A stretch of DNA of 32,607 nucleotides from Kiritimatiellia bacterium (GTDB lineage: Bacteria; Verrucomicrobiota; Kiritimatiellia; CAIVKH01), in contig JAMLJG010000025.1 of the NCBI GenBank assembly GCA_023953695.1, positions 1 through 32,607 of the forward strand, written 5' to 3'. Both the position numbers and the translations under genes were made by a program. Positions 24,679-32,590 of this stretch are shown piece by piece (the first letter of the stretch is position 1; each line of letters opens with the position of its first letter). Under the pieces are notes generated by a model. That model did no database searches and was not told the DNA's origin. It was given only the letters and a program-made list of their open reading frames with translations.

Positions 24679-26012
24679 TGGGCGGCGCAGCCTCAGTGGT
24701 GCGAGGAGTGGACCTGAGCGGCGGGCGCGTGGTCGCCGTCGAAGGCAAACGCAAGCGGCGCGCCATCGAATATCGCTCCGCCGAAGCGAACAGCGCAGCG
24801 CCCTGCGCCGCCGCGCTGCCCATTCACCTCGCGTTCATTCGACGCCTCACCGCGCCCCTGCCCTCCATCGAAAAGGCGCGCCGCGTCCTGCCCTCCCTGC
24901 TGGATATCGAGCTTCCCTTCCCCCTCGAATCCTGCTCCCACGCGCTCCTCCACGTCGCGCGCACGCAACAGGGCGATGTCGAAGCGCTCGCCACCGCAGC
25001 GCGCACGGACGATATCGCCGCCCATCTCGACCGCCTCCAACAGGCTGGCATCAACCCGCTCGTCCTCGAACACGAAGCCGTCGCGCTGTGGCGTCAAAGT
25101 GTCGAAGAGAATCCGCTCAGCCGCCAGCAGCGCCGCCTGCTCATTTGCCTCGGCGAAGACCGAACCGGCCTGATGGTCGGAAGCGGGCACGGCCTCGACA
25201 CAGCCACTGGCCTCCGCCAAAGCGCCTCCGAAATTCTTCAAGCGCAAACCGGCGGCGCACAGCGACTCGCCCTCTGGTGGCGCACACAGCGCGAACGCGC
25301 CGGTGCAGCCGCTTGGCATATCGCCTGGTGCGGCCCCGGCGCGGACAAACCCGACCTGCGCCAGGACTTCGGCGCGCTCCTTTTGGGCGAATCGGAATAC
25401 AAGAGCATCACCCATCGCGATCCCGCCACGCTTCTCGCGCGCGGGCTCGCCAACGGCCTGCTCTCCGGCGATAGCCTTCAGGGAAACCTCCGGCAAGGCG
25501 CACTCGCACACCCCGCCGCAGAAGCGCAAACGCGCCGCGCCGCGCGCAGTCGCCTCTGGACCCTCGCCGCAGCCGCCCTCCTCCTCATCGCCGTCAACCT
25601 CGCGTGGCTCCACCTTCTCTCCCGCGAGCGAAATCGCTGGCAGCAACGGCTCGCAACAGAGGCGGAAACCGTCGCCGGAACCGACCGCCTTCCGCGCGGA
25701 CAAGAGATGCTCGCCGCGCAGCGCGCGCTCGAATCGCAAGCCGCCGGGTGGACCGCATTCAATCGCGCGCGCAACCCCGGCGCGGAGCAACTACTCGCAC
25801 AGATCCTCCGCGTCGCAAAACCCTACGGCTTGACCTTCCAGAATCTCGTCATTCGTCCCTCGTCCTTCCTCCTGAACGGCACGGCTGAAGACTGGAACGA
25901 TGGTGAGCGCCTCGCCTCCGCATTCACCGGCGATGGCTGGCAAACCAAGCTCGACCGCAGCGATGCCGGAGCCGACGAGCGCGTTCACTTTTCGCTGAAA
26001 GGTGAAAAATGA
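24678..26012 (+). CDS. GspL/PilM-like assembly protein (second copy)
   Basis: A 444-residue protein. Residues 1-285 resemble the cytoplasmic actin-like PilM/GspL domain: VRGVDLSGGRVVAVEG at the start, RVLPSLLDIELPFPLE, and LLICLGEDRTGLMVG. One transmembrane helix lies at about 292-314, followed by a coiled coil and a small periplasmic domain (EQLLAQILRVAKPYGLTFQNLVIRPSSFLLNG). This is GspL architecture. The ATG at 24678 overlaps the gspK-like stop and follows GAGGAG. It is diverged from the GspL-like protein at 14646, so it probably belongs to a separate machine. Confidence 0.75.
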   Translation: MGGAASVVRGVDLSGGRVVAVEGKRKRRAIEYRSAEANSAAPCAAALPIHLAFIRRLTAPLPSIEKARRVLPSLLDIELPFPLESCSHALLHVARTQQGDVEALATAARTDDIAAHLDRLQQAGINPLVLEHEAVALWRQSVEENPLSRQQRRLLICLGEDRTGLMVGSGHGLDTATGLRQSASEILQAQTGGAQRLALWWRTQRERAGAAAWHIAWCGPGADKPDLRQDFGALLLGESEYKSITHRDPATLLARGLANGLLSGDSLQGNLRQGALAHPAAEAQTRRAARSRLWTLAAAALLLIAVNLAWLHLLSRERNRWQQRLATEAETVAGTDRLPRGQEMLAAQRALESQAAGWTAFNRARNPGAEQLLAQILRVAKPYGLTFQNLVIRPSSFLLNGTAEDWNDGERLASAFTGDGWQTKLDRSDAGADERVHFSLKGEK

Positions 26013-26512
26013 ACGCGCGCCCCTTCGCCTGGCTACCGACCGCATTCGCCGCTTCGCTGGCCGTCGTTGCTGTAGCCCTTTCGATCCACACGCTGCGCGT
26101 CACGCCGGAGCGCATCGCTCAAATCGAGCGCAGAAAAGGCGATTGGCGCACCTTGCGCACAGCGGCACAACGTTTGGCAACCGACCGCGCCGCACTCGCC
26201 GAACAAACACAAAACGGCCCTGCGGCCAACCTCGCGGATTGGATGCGCTCACAGCGCGCAGCCTGGACAGCGGAAGTGCAGGAAAAAGAGCGAGAACGCA
26301 TCACCGAAAACTGGTCTCTCCAGCGCATGCAGGTTACCATCCCGAATGTGAACCTCGTGGACCTCGGCACAACGCTCGACGCGCTCGCGGTGCAAACGCC
26401 ACCCTGGCGCGTCGCAGAACTCTCCATCTCCGCCGTCGAATCCGGCGCGGGGCGCGGACGCATTTCTCTGCTGCTGGAGGGCCTCGTCGCAACGAAGCCA
26501 AGCGCGCCATGA
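26009..26512 (+). CDS. GspM-like bitopic protein (second copy)
   Basis: A 167-residue protein with a single N-terminal transmembrane helix (about 9-27), a long charged coiled coil (about 35-105) and a small C-terminal domain (MQVTIPNVNLVDLGTTLDALAVQTPPWRVAELSISAVE). The layout and position after gspL match GspM/PilO, but residue identity to known members is low, so the call rests on architecture. Its ATG overlaps the preceding stop (ATGA), and its own stop overlaps the start of the ABC permease gene (ATGA). Confidence 0.6.
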   Translation: MNARPFAWLPTAFAASLAVVAVALSIHTLRVTPERIAQIERRKGDWRTLRTAAQRLATDRAALAEQTQNGPAANLADWMRSQRAAWTAEVQEKERERITENWSLQRMQVTIPNVNLVDLGTTLDALAVQTPPWRVAELSISAVESGAGRGRISLLLEGLVATKPSAP

Positions 26513-27309
26513 CATTAATCTCCGCCATCACCCGGCACCGAGAGCTCCTCTGGAACCTCGCCGCGCGCGAATTGAAACTCCGCTATCGCGGATCCGCGCT
26601 CGGCTTCTTCTGGAGCGTGCTCATCCCGCTATTCATGGCGCTCATCTACGTGATCTTCCTGCGCCTCCTCGGCGGCCGCGGGGTTCCCCTCGCCGATGTC
26701 ATCATCGGCGTCTTCGCGTGGCAATTCACCGTGCAGTGTATCAACGCCGGACTGACCAGCATCACCGGCAACGCGAACCTCGTGAAAAAGGTCGCGTTCC
26801 CCCGCCTCATCCTCCCGCTCTCCGCCACCCTCGCCAACGCCATCACCTACGTAATGAGCCTGCTGGTCCAATTTCCACTCGTCGCCATCCTCTTCCACAC
26901 CTCCGGCCAGCACTTCAGCCCGTGGATTATCCTGCTGCCCGTCGTCCTCCTCGTGCACCTGATCTTCAACCTCGCACTCACCCTCCTCCTCGCCGGACTC
27001 AATGTCGTCATCCGCGATGCGCAGCACCTTGTCGGAATCCTCCTCAGCGCGTGGTTCTTCGTCAGCCCCGTGATGTACAACCTCGACTTTGTCACGCGCC
27101 ACGCCGAAGCGCACCCCTGGGCGCCCAAACTCTTCCTCCTGAATCCGATGACCGTCATCGTCACCGGCTACCGCAGCGTCATCACGCGCGATGTCCCCTT
27201 CCCCTTCGAGCCGATGTCCTACATTTCGCTCGCCCTCATCGGCCTGCTTTTCGTCTATTCCTATCGCCTCTTTCAGCGCCTCCAAAAGGACTTCGCCGAC
27301 CTGCTCTAA
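26509..27309 (+). CDS. wzm: Polysaccharide ABC exporter, membrane subunit (Wzm type)
   Basis: A 266-residue inner-membrane protein with six hydrophobic helices. It belongs to the ABC-2 polysaccharide export permeases. RELLWNLAARELKLRYRGSALGFFWSVLIPLFMALIY is the family's N-terminal signature, and GNANLVKKVAFPRLILPLS is the conserved cytoplasmic loop. LSAWFFVSPVMY and NPMTVIVTGYR follow near the end. It forms the channel for undecaprenyl-linked glycan export together with Wzt. The ATG at 26509 overlaps the stop of the gspM-like gene (ATGA), a surprising coupling to secretion genes. The ATPase gene follows after 4 bases. Confidence 0.92.
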   Translation: MTLISAITRHRELLWNLAARELKLRYRGSALGFFWSVLIPLFMALIYVIFLRLLGGRGVPLADVIIGVFAWQFTVQCINAGLTSITGNANLVKKVAFPRLILPLSATLANAITYVMSLLVQFPLVAILFHTSGQHFSPWIILLPVVLLVHLIFNLALTLLLAGLNVVIRDAQHLVGILLSAWFFVSPVMYNLDFVTRHAEAHPWAPKLFLLNPMTVIVTGYRSVITRDVPFPFEPMSYISLALIGLLFVYSYRLFQRLQKDFADLL

Positions 27310-27313
27310 CCCC

Positions 27314-28519
27314 ATGTCCACTCCCGCCATAGAAGTTGAAAACCTCGGCAAGAGCTACCGCCTTCGCGGTATCGCCAAAGCCTCGCTGCGCGACCTGCTC
27401 GTCAAGGGCTGGAAGAAAAGCCAATCCGAAATCTTCTGGGCCCTGCGCGACGTTTCGTTCCAAGTTCCCCGCGGCGCCAGCGTCGGAGTGGTCGGCCCCA
27501 ATGGCTCCGGCAAGAGCTCGCTCCTCGGCCTGATCGCAGGCACCATCACACCCACAACGGGAAGCGTGCGAACCCACGGCACCATCTCCTCCCTCCTCGA
27601 ACTCGGCGCCGGCTTCCACCCCGACCTCTCGGGCCGCGAAAACGTATTCCTCAACGCCGCGGTCCTCGGCATCGCGCGCGAAGACGTCGCGCGCCGCATG
27701 GACCACATCATCGAATTTTCCGGCCTCCGCGACTTCATTGACATGCCGGTCAAAAACTACTCCAGCGGCATGTACGTTCGCCTCGGCTTCGCCGTAGCCG
27801 TTGAGATGAACCCCGAAATCCTCCTCGTGGACGAAGTCCTCGCCGTCGGCGATCTCGCCTTCCAAATGAAGTGCCTCGATCGCATCCGCGAGTTCCAGAA
27901 GCGCGGCAAAACAATCCTCCTCGTCACGCACGACCTCGTCACCGTCGAGCAATTCTGCGACGAAGTGAAACTCATCCACCAAGGCCACCTCGTCTCCCAA
28001 GGCAACCCCTCCGACGTCATCCTCACCTACCTCAAAACATACATGGCGCGCATCGGCCACCTGAACGTCGAAGAACACGGCACCCGCGAGGTCGAACTGA
28101 CCCACGTCCGCATGCTGAACGAAAACAACGAAGAGGCCACAACCTTCACCACCGGCAACGCGATGACGGTCGAAATCCACTACCGCGCAAAGAAGCGGCT
28201 GGAGCAAGTCGTCTTCGGCTTCTCCATCAAAACCGGAAACGGATTCTTCATCTTCGGCACCAACACGCAAATCATGAAGGTGTCCGTCCCCGCGATCGAA
28301 GGCGAAGGCATCGTTCGCCTCCGCATCCACCCCCTCTCGCTCATGGAAGGAAAATACTTCCTCTCCCTCTCCTGCCACTCCTGGGATCACGCGACGCAAT
28401 ACCACCGCCTCGAAGACTGGTATCCCTTCGCCGTGAAAAACAAGAGCACCGCAGAAGGCGTCTTCCAGCTCCCCTGCTCGTGGGAAATCAAGCCGAACGC
28501 CCTGCCGCAAGGCAACTGA
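27314..28519 (+). CDS. wzt: Polysaccharide ABC exporter, ATPase subunit (Wzt type)
   Basis: A 401-residue cytoplasmic ATPase. Walker A is GPNGSGKSS (residues 61-69), the signature is YSSGMYVRLGF (from 149), and Walker B is ILLVDE (169-174), followed by VTHD. The LLELGAGFHPDLSGRENV segment is typical of the O-antigen and teichoic acid exporter subfamily. Residues from about 255 form a Wzt-type C-terminal carbohydrate-binding domain (TVEIHYRAKKRLEQVVFGFSI, VRLRIHPLSLMEGKYFLSLS). This implies that a specific terminal modification of the glycan is recognised before export. It is the last gene of the gspK-L-M-wzm-wzt run, and it converges on recN 28 bases away. Confidence 0.93.
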   Translation: MSTPAIEVENLGKSYRLRGIAKASLRDLLVKGWKKSQSEIFWALRDVSFQVPRGASVGVVGPNGSGKSSLLGLIAGTITPTTGSVRTHGTISSLLELGAGFHPDLSGRENVFLNAAVLGIAREDVARRMDHIIEFSGLRDFIDMPVKNYSSGMYVRLGFAVAVEMNPEILLVDEVLAVGDLAFQMKCLDRIREFQKRGKTILLVTHDLVTVEQFCDEVKLIHQGHLVSQGNPSDVILTYLKTYMARIGHLNVEEHGTREVELTHVRMLNENNEEATTFTTGNAMTVEIHYRAKKRLEQVVFGFSIKTGNGFFIFGTNTQIMKVSVPAIEGEGIVRLRIHPLSLMEGKYFLSLSCHSWDHATQYHRLEDWYPFAVKNKSTAEGVFQLPCSWEIKPNALPQGN

Positions 28520-28547
28520 GGCCGCGCGGCTCGCCCCGCCCACGCGC

Positions 28548-30209
28548 TCAGCGCCTCAACATTTCCCGCGCGTGCTGCAGCGTCACTTTCGTAAGATTCT
28601 TGCCGCCCAACATCCGCGCAATTTCATCCACCCGCGCATCCGCATCGAGCGCATCCACCTCCGTGAACGTGCGCCCATCGCGCACGCGCTTCACCACAGC
28701 AAAATGCGCGGACCCCTGCGCCGCCACCTGCGGCAAATGCGTGATGCAAAGAATCTGATGGCTCTCCGCGAGCGCGGCCAACTTTCGCCCCACCGCAATC
28801 CCCATTTCGCCGCCGACATTCGCATCCACCTCGTCGAAAATCAGCACCGGCACCTTGTCGTGCTTCGCGAGCACAGCCTTCGTCGCCAGCATCACGCGCG
28901 AGATTTCGCCACTGGACGCAATCTCGCGAAGCGGCTTCTGCGACTCGCCCGGATTCGGCGCAAACCCAAACGAAATCGCATCGCCCCCCGTAGGCCCCGG
29001 CTCGACATCCCCCAACGCCACATCAAACGCCCCATGCGGGAAACCGAGTTCGCGCAACTGCGCCGTCACCGCCTTCGCCAGCGCCGATGCCGAAACGCGC
29101 CGCTTCTTGCCCAACGCCCGCGCGCCGGCCTGCAGCGCCGCCTGGGCCGCCGCAATTTTCTTCTCCACAACAGCGAGACGCTCGCCGCGCTCCGACAACT
29201 CCTTCAGCGCCGAGCGCGACTCCTCCAGCGTCTCGACGAGCCCAGCCGCATCCACGCCATACTTCCTCTTCAACCGCTGATACAGCGCGAGCCGCTGCTC
29301 CAGCCAATCCAACCGCGAGGGATCCGCCTCCACGCGATCCATCGCCTCCCGAATAGCCTCCGCGGTAGCCTGAATCTGCTGCGCGGCGGCCCGCGCTTCG
29401 TTCCGCCACTCGCCCGCCTCCGGCAATAAGCGCGCCAACTCCTCCAGCGCGCGCTGCGCCGTGGCGAGAGAATCGAACGCGTTCCCCTCCTCGCCATCCT
29501 GCAACGCACCCAAAACGCCCTGCCCCAGCTCCAAAATCCGCTGCGCGTGACTCGCCACGGAATGCTCCTGCGCAACCGCCTCATCCTCACCCGCCTCCGG
29601 CTTCGCCTCCTCCAATTCTTTGATGCGAAACTGAAGGAGATCCATTCGCGCAGCGACCTCCTCATCGCCGCCCTGCAACGCCACACGCTGCGCCACCAGC
29701 TCCTGCCACACTCGATATTTTTCGGCGCACACCGCCCGCTCCGCCTCGTGCCCGCCATACGCATCCAACACATCCAGCTGAAAGCGCGGATCCAACAGCG
29801 ACTGATGATCGTAAGGCCCGTGCATATCCACCAAACGCTGCCCAATGCGCTTCAGCGCCTGCAACGTCACCGGCGAATCATTCACCAGGTTCTGCCCCGC
29901 GCCGGACTCCCTCACAATGCGGCGCACGATGATCTGCCCCTCCTCCGCAGGCGGAAGCCCCAACTCCTCCAGCAGCGAGGGAAAATCCTTCAGCCCCGAC
30001 ACATCAAACACCGCCTCCGCCCCGCACGCATCCGCCCCCGTTCGAATCCACTTCCGATCCGCCCGCTCACCGAGCAACAGCTTCAGCGCGCCAATGAGAA
30101 TGGACTTACCCGCGCCCGTCTCCCCCGTAATCACCGTCAGACCCGGCCCCCACTCGAGACGAGCCTGCTCCACCAACGCCAAGTTTTTGACACGCAACGA
30201 AAGCAGCAT
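28548..30209 (-). CDS. recN: DNA repair ATPase RecN
   Basis: An SMC-like protein that acts at DNA double-strand breaks during recombination repair. The 553-residue product has the normal RecN length and order. It starts MLLSLRVKNLALVEQARLEW, then Walker A GETGAGKS (29-36) and LLLGERADRKWIRTG. A central coiled coil follows, then PGESQKPLREIASSGEISRVMLATKA (signature) and VLIFDEVDANVGGEMG (Walker B) with ITHLPQVAAQG. The ATG at 30209 follows AGGA; the longer open frame upstream runs through the palindrome pair and is non-coding. The palindromes end 37 bases before the start codon, the same distance as at rfbC. No LexA-type box was recognised. Confidence 0.95.
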   Translation of the reverse strand: MLLSLRVKNLALVEQARLEWGPGLTVITGETGAGKSILIGALKLLLGERADRKWIRTGADACGAEAVFDVSGLKDFPSLLEELGLPPAEEGQIIVRRIVRESGAGQNLVNDSPVTLQALKRIGQRLVDMHGPYDHQSLLDPRFQLDVLDAYGGHEAERAVCAEKYRVWQELVAQRVALQGGDEEVAARMDLLQFRIKELEEAKPEAGEDEAVAQEHSVASHAQRILELGQGVLGALQDGEEGNAFDSLATAQRALEELARLLPEAGEWRNEARAAAQQIQATAEAIREAMDRVEADPSRLDWLEQRLALYQRLKRKYGVDAAGLVETLEESRSALKELSERGERLAVVEKKIAAAQAALQAGARALGKKRRVSASALAKAVTAQLRELGFPHGAFDVALGDVEPGPTGGDAISFGFAPNPGESQKPLREIASSGEISRVMLATKAVLAKHDKVPVLIFDEVDANVGGEMGIAVGRKLAALAESHQILCITHLPQVAAQGSAHFAVVKRVRDGRTFTEVDALDADARVDEIARMLGGKNLTKVTLQHAREMLRR

Positions 30210-30246
30210 AAAAATCCTATCGGCCTCGCCAAAGAAAGCCGGCAAT

Positions 30247-30293
30247 TTACAAGGATTGGAACTCCGCGCGAAGTGTTTTTCCAATCCTTGGAA
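30247..30293. repeat. Pair of phased TTCCAA-N3-TTGGAA palindromes upstream of recN
   Basis: A perfect copy lies at 30279-30293 (centre TCC). A copy with one mismatch lies at 30247-30261 (centre GGA, first C of CC changed to A). Start-to-start distance is 32. On the minus strand the mismatch creates a TGTAAATT stretch that could be a -10 region for recN. The pair sits 37 bases before recN and about 150 bases before the divergent TM2 gene. Confidence 0.85.
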
Positions 30294-30330
30294 CCCCCAA
30301 TCCCAAACACCGCCACCCCGCCATTCAACC

Positions 30331-30358
30331 TTGCCACCCACCCTCGCCTCGCTACACT
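30331..30358 (+). promoter_or_regulatory. Candidate promoter of the TM2 gene
   Basis: TTGCCA at 30331-30336 is followed after 16 bases by TACACT at 30353-30358, 87 bases before the start codon at 30446. Both boxes match four of six consensus bases or better. Confidence 0.35.
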
Positions 30359-30445
30359 ACCGCCAGTGGATGCGCGGCCCACCTTCGCTTATCGAAGTAC
30401 GGCCAATAATACGGTTCGGCAAGAACGAAAGAAGGGAAGGTAGGC

Positions 30446-30877
30446 ATGTACTGCAGAAACTGCGGCAAAGAAGTTCACGAAAAGGCTGTCGCATGCCCCG
30501 CATGCGGAGTGCCGCCCCTATTAGAAAGAAAATACTGCCCTAATTGCGGCACTCCGACTCAACAGAATCAGACGATGTGTACCAAGTGCGGGGTTTCCAT
30601 GTCGGCATCCAAGTCTACGCCTGGGGCCAAGAATAAAGTCGCGGCCGGTCTCCTCGGCATATTCTTGAACTGTCTTGGTATTCACAAGTTTTACCTCGGG
30701 TACAACAAGGAAGGTGGCATCTATCTCGCGATAACCCTAGGCGGGGGATTGATCACTTGCGGCGCAGCTTCTGGAGTAATGTCGATCATTGGCTTCATTG
30801 AAGGAATCATTTATCTCACAAAATCCGACGAAGAGTTTGAACGAACCTACGTCGAAAACAAGAAGAGCTGGTTCTAG
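30446..30877 (+). CDS. Double zinc-ribbon TM2-domain membrane protein
   Basis: A 143-residue protein. Two zinc ribbons are formed by Cys3/6/17/20 and Cys31/34/45/48. After a short linker a TM2 domain spans about 62-127, with LLGIFLNCLGIHKFYLGYNKEGG, a second hydrophobic helix and IGFIEGIIYLTKSDEEF. TM2 proteins have two membrane helices with the GxHxFYLG motif; their molecular role is unclear. The ATG follows GAAGGGAAGG. Base composition is distinct: the row starting 30661 has 25 G+C of 60, against 41 of 60 in a row of wzt. Recent transfer is therefore plausible. It is a single gene, divergent from recN. Confidence 0.88.
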   Translation: MYCRNCGKEVHEKAVACPACGVPPLLERKYCPNCGTPTQQNQTMCTKCGVSMSASKSTPGAKNKVAAGLLGIFLNCLGIHKFYLGYNKEGGIYLAITLGGGLITCGAASGVMSIIGFIEGIIYLTKSDEEFERTYVENKKSWF

Positions 30878-30919
30878 TCCAGAAGAGGGAAGCAGAGTGC
30901 GGCCTTGCCCCTCCCCATA

Positions 30920-30993
30920 GCCGCAACACCCCAGCTCAACTCACCGGCTCAATATCACCCACAAAAGGTAGGGCGGTTTGGCTCAAACCGCCG
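30920..30993 (+). repeat. 74-bp direct repeat, left copy, with perfect hairpin
   Basis: It is identical over 74 bases to 32517-32590. Its 3' part holds a perfect inverted repeat with arms GGCGGTTTG (30972-30980) and CAAACCGCC (30984-30992) around a GCT loop. It lies between the TM2 gene and the gene at 31130. There is no T run, so it is not a standard terminator; it resembles a REP-type intergenic repeat. Confidence 0.95.
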
Positions 30994-31129
30994 CCGCTCG
31001 TTCCGGCGAAGCCCTATCGCTCACGCCCGACCAGAGAAGGACGATTCGCGAATACGGAAACGAGAAGGGGCGACTGGTTGATTTTAAAACATTGTTGCAA
31101 TATCCGCGGCCCACTTGCGTTGTCTATGT

Positions 31130-32485
31130 ATGAGCTGCACACGCGTACTGGCGATCCTCTTCCTCACGGCAACCGGTGTACTCGCCGCACCGAATCACTT
31201 GCGGCGGAACACCAACACCAGCGAGATGGCGAGGTTCCCCAGGCCGACGTTCGGCGGGGCCTATACCTCGATTCCAATTTTTGTAACCGTGGTGACGCAT
31301 ACCGAACAAACCACACGGTATGACCTTCTGCCAGCGGCTTTCGAAAGCGCGCGCACCAACACGTACCTCTTTGCAAGTATGCTTGCCGAGCATGGCGTGC
31401 AGTACGACTTCCAAAGCGACTGGACTTTTCTCGCCGCCGTGACGAATTTCGACAAAACCGGCCACGCGGAAACGGGCGGCACGAACATCGTCAAATGGAT
31501 AGAGGATCTTGGCTTTTCAATTGACCCGCACAACCACGTGGGCCAGTCCAGCTACAACAGCGCTGATCTGGCCGCGCTGATCACCCTGTGCGGAGCGACA
31601 CCGAGCCCCGTTGTCGGCGGCTTCCTCGCATATCCCATCACCAACTCTCAATGGGCGCTCTATCAACATACCATGACCGGCGCGGTCTATACCGCCACCA
31701 CGTGGACGGCCGGCACAATGTGGGGCGGAGGAAGCGGAAGCCATTCGCTAGACACAAACACGTGGTTCTCTGGCGTCTATTGCCCGCGCGACGCCACGAA
31801 CTACTGGCAACACAAAGACGGGAATCTTCCCGACATCGGCACCTATGGCGGACGCTATCAAGCATGGACCAATCTCGACATGCTTCTCGCTATGCGCAGT
31901 GCCGGCCTGCTGTGTACGGGAAGCATCTATACCTGCACCATCATGGCTCACGTTACCGATCTCACCCCAGCCTATATCGCCGATTTTGACGCGCAGCTAC
32001 AGGACTATACCAACAGGCCAAATATTCGTTGGGTCAATCTTGTCCAACTCACAAATATATGGGCCACGGAATATGGACGCCGTCCTAGTCGCCTCCCGTG
32101 GGTTCTAACCAATGACTACGACGCCGATGGCATTATTGATGGCTGGGAGGTATCCAACTTCTGCGGCACCTGTGAGATCGATGGCACACAGGATGATGAT
32201 GGCGATGGATGGAGCGACTCGGAGGAGTTCACAGCGGACACCCAGCCGACGAACTCAAGCTCTGCATATTCTAATAACTGGAGCGCGGTCGAGGACTATT
32301 CGATTCTCGACATCTACAACAGTTCGGCCGGCCGTCTGTACACCGTCGAAAGCACCACCAATCTGGTTGAAACCAACTGGACACCCGTCATCACAGATGT
32401 ACCCGGCAACGGCGGCCTGCTCCAAATCACACTCACCAACACCTTGTCGTCGCAGTTCTATCGCAGCATCGTCGCGCGACCCTAA
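31130..32485 (+). CDS. Secreted NodB/polysaccharide deacetylase-like protein with C-terminal TSP3-like module
   Basis: A 451-residue exported protein. The signal peptide is residues 1-20 (cleavage after VLAA). Residues 50-325 look like a divergent polysaccharide deacetylase barrel. FVTVVTHTEQ (His57, Glu59) stands at the first strand, and YLFASMLAEHGVQYDFQSDWTFL follows. WIEDLGFSIDPHNHVGQSSYN (His134, His136) could supply metal ligands; the substrate is unknown. From residue 328, DYDADGIIDGWE and DDDGDGWSDSEEF form a calcium-binding TSP3-like motif, followed by a terminal module ending QFYRSIVARP, as in the amylase. I chose the ATG at 31130 because it opens the signal peptide; an upstream TTG at 31115 is possible. 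No ribosome site is visible. Direct repeats flank it. Confidence 0.7.
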   Translation: MSCTRVLAILFLTATGVLAAPNHLRRNTNTSEMARFPRPTFGGAYTSIPIFVTVVTHTEQTTRYDLLPAAFESARTNTYLFASMLAEHGVQYDFQSDWTFLAAVTNFDKTGHAETGGTNIVKWIEDLGFSIDPHNHVGQSSYNSADLAALITLCGATPSPVVGGFLAYPITNSQWALYQHTMTGAVYTATTWTAGTMWGGGSGSHSLDTNTWFSGVYCPRDATNYWQHKDGNLPDIGTYGGRYQAWTNLDMLLAMRSAGLLCTGSIYTCTIMAHVTDLTPAYIADFDAQLQDYTNRPNIRWVNLVQLTNIWATEYGRRPSRLPWVLTNDYDADGIIDGWEVSNFCGTCEIDGTQDDDGDGWSDSEEFTADTQPTNSSSAYSNNWSAVEDYSILDIYNSSAGRLYTVESTTNLVETNWTPVITDVPGNGGLLQITLTNTLSSQFYRSIVARP

Positions 32486-32516
32486 ATGTGTGCGGTCGCC
32501 CCGCTCGCCTCGACCC

Positions 32517-32590
32517 GCCGCAACACCCCAGCTCAACTCACCGGCTCAATATCACCCACAAAAGGTAGGGCGGTTTGGCTCAAACCGCCG
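32517..32590 (+). repeat. 74-bp direct repeat, right copy, with perfect hairpin
   Basis: It is identical to 30920-30993 and in the same orientation. The hairpin arms lie at 32569-32577 and 32581-32589. It begins 31 bases after the stop of the deacetylase-like gene. Confidence 0.95.

Noticed and set aside
30972..30992. Hairpin as the terminator of the TM2 gene
   Set aside because: A perfect stem, but no T run follows, and the hairpin is part of a 74-bp repeat present in two places, so a repeat-element explanation is better.
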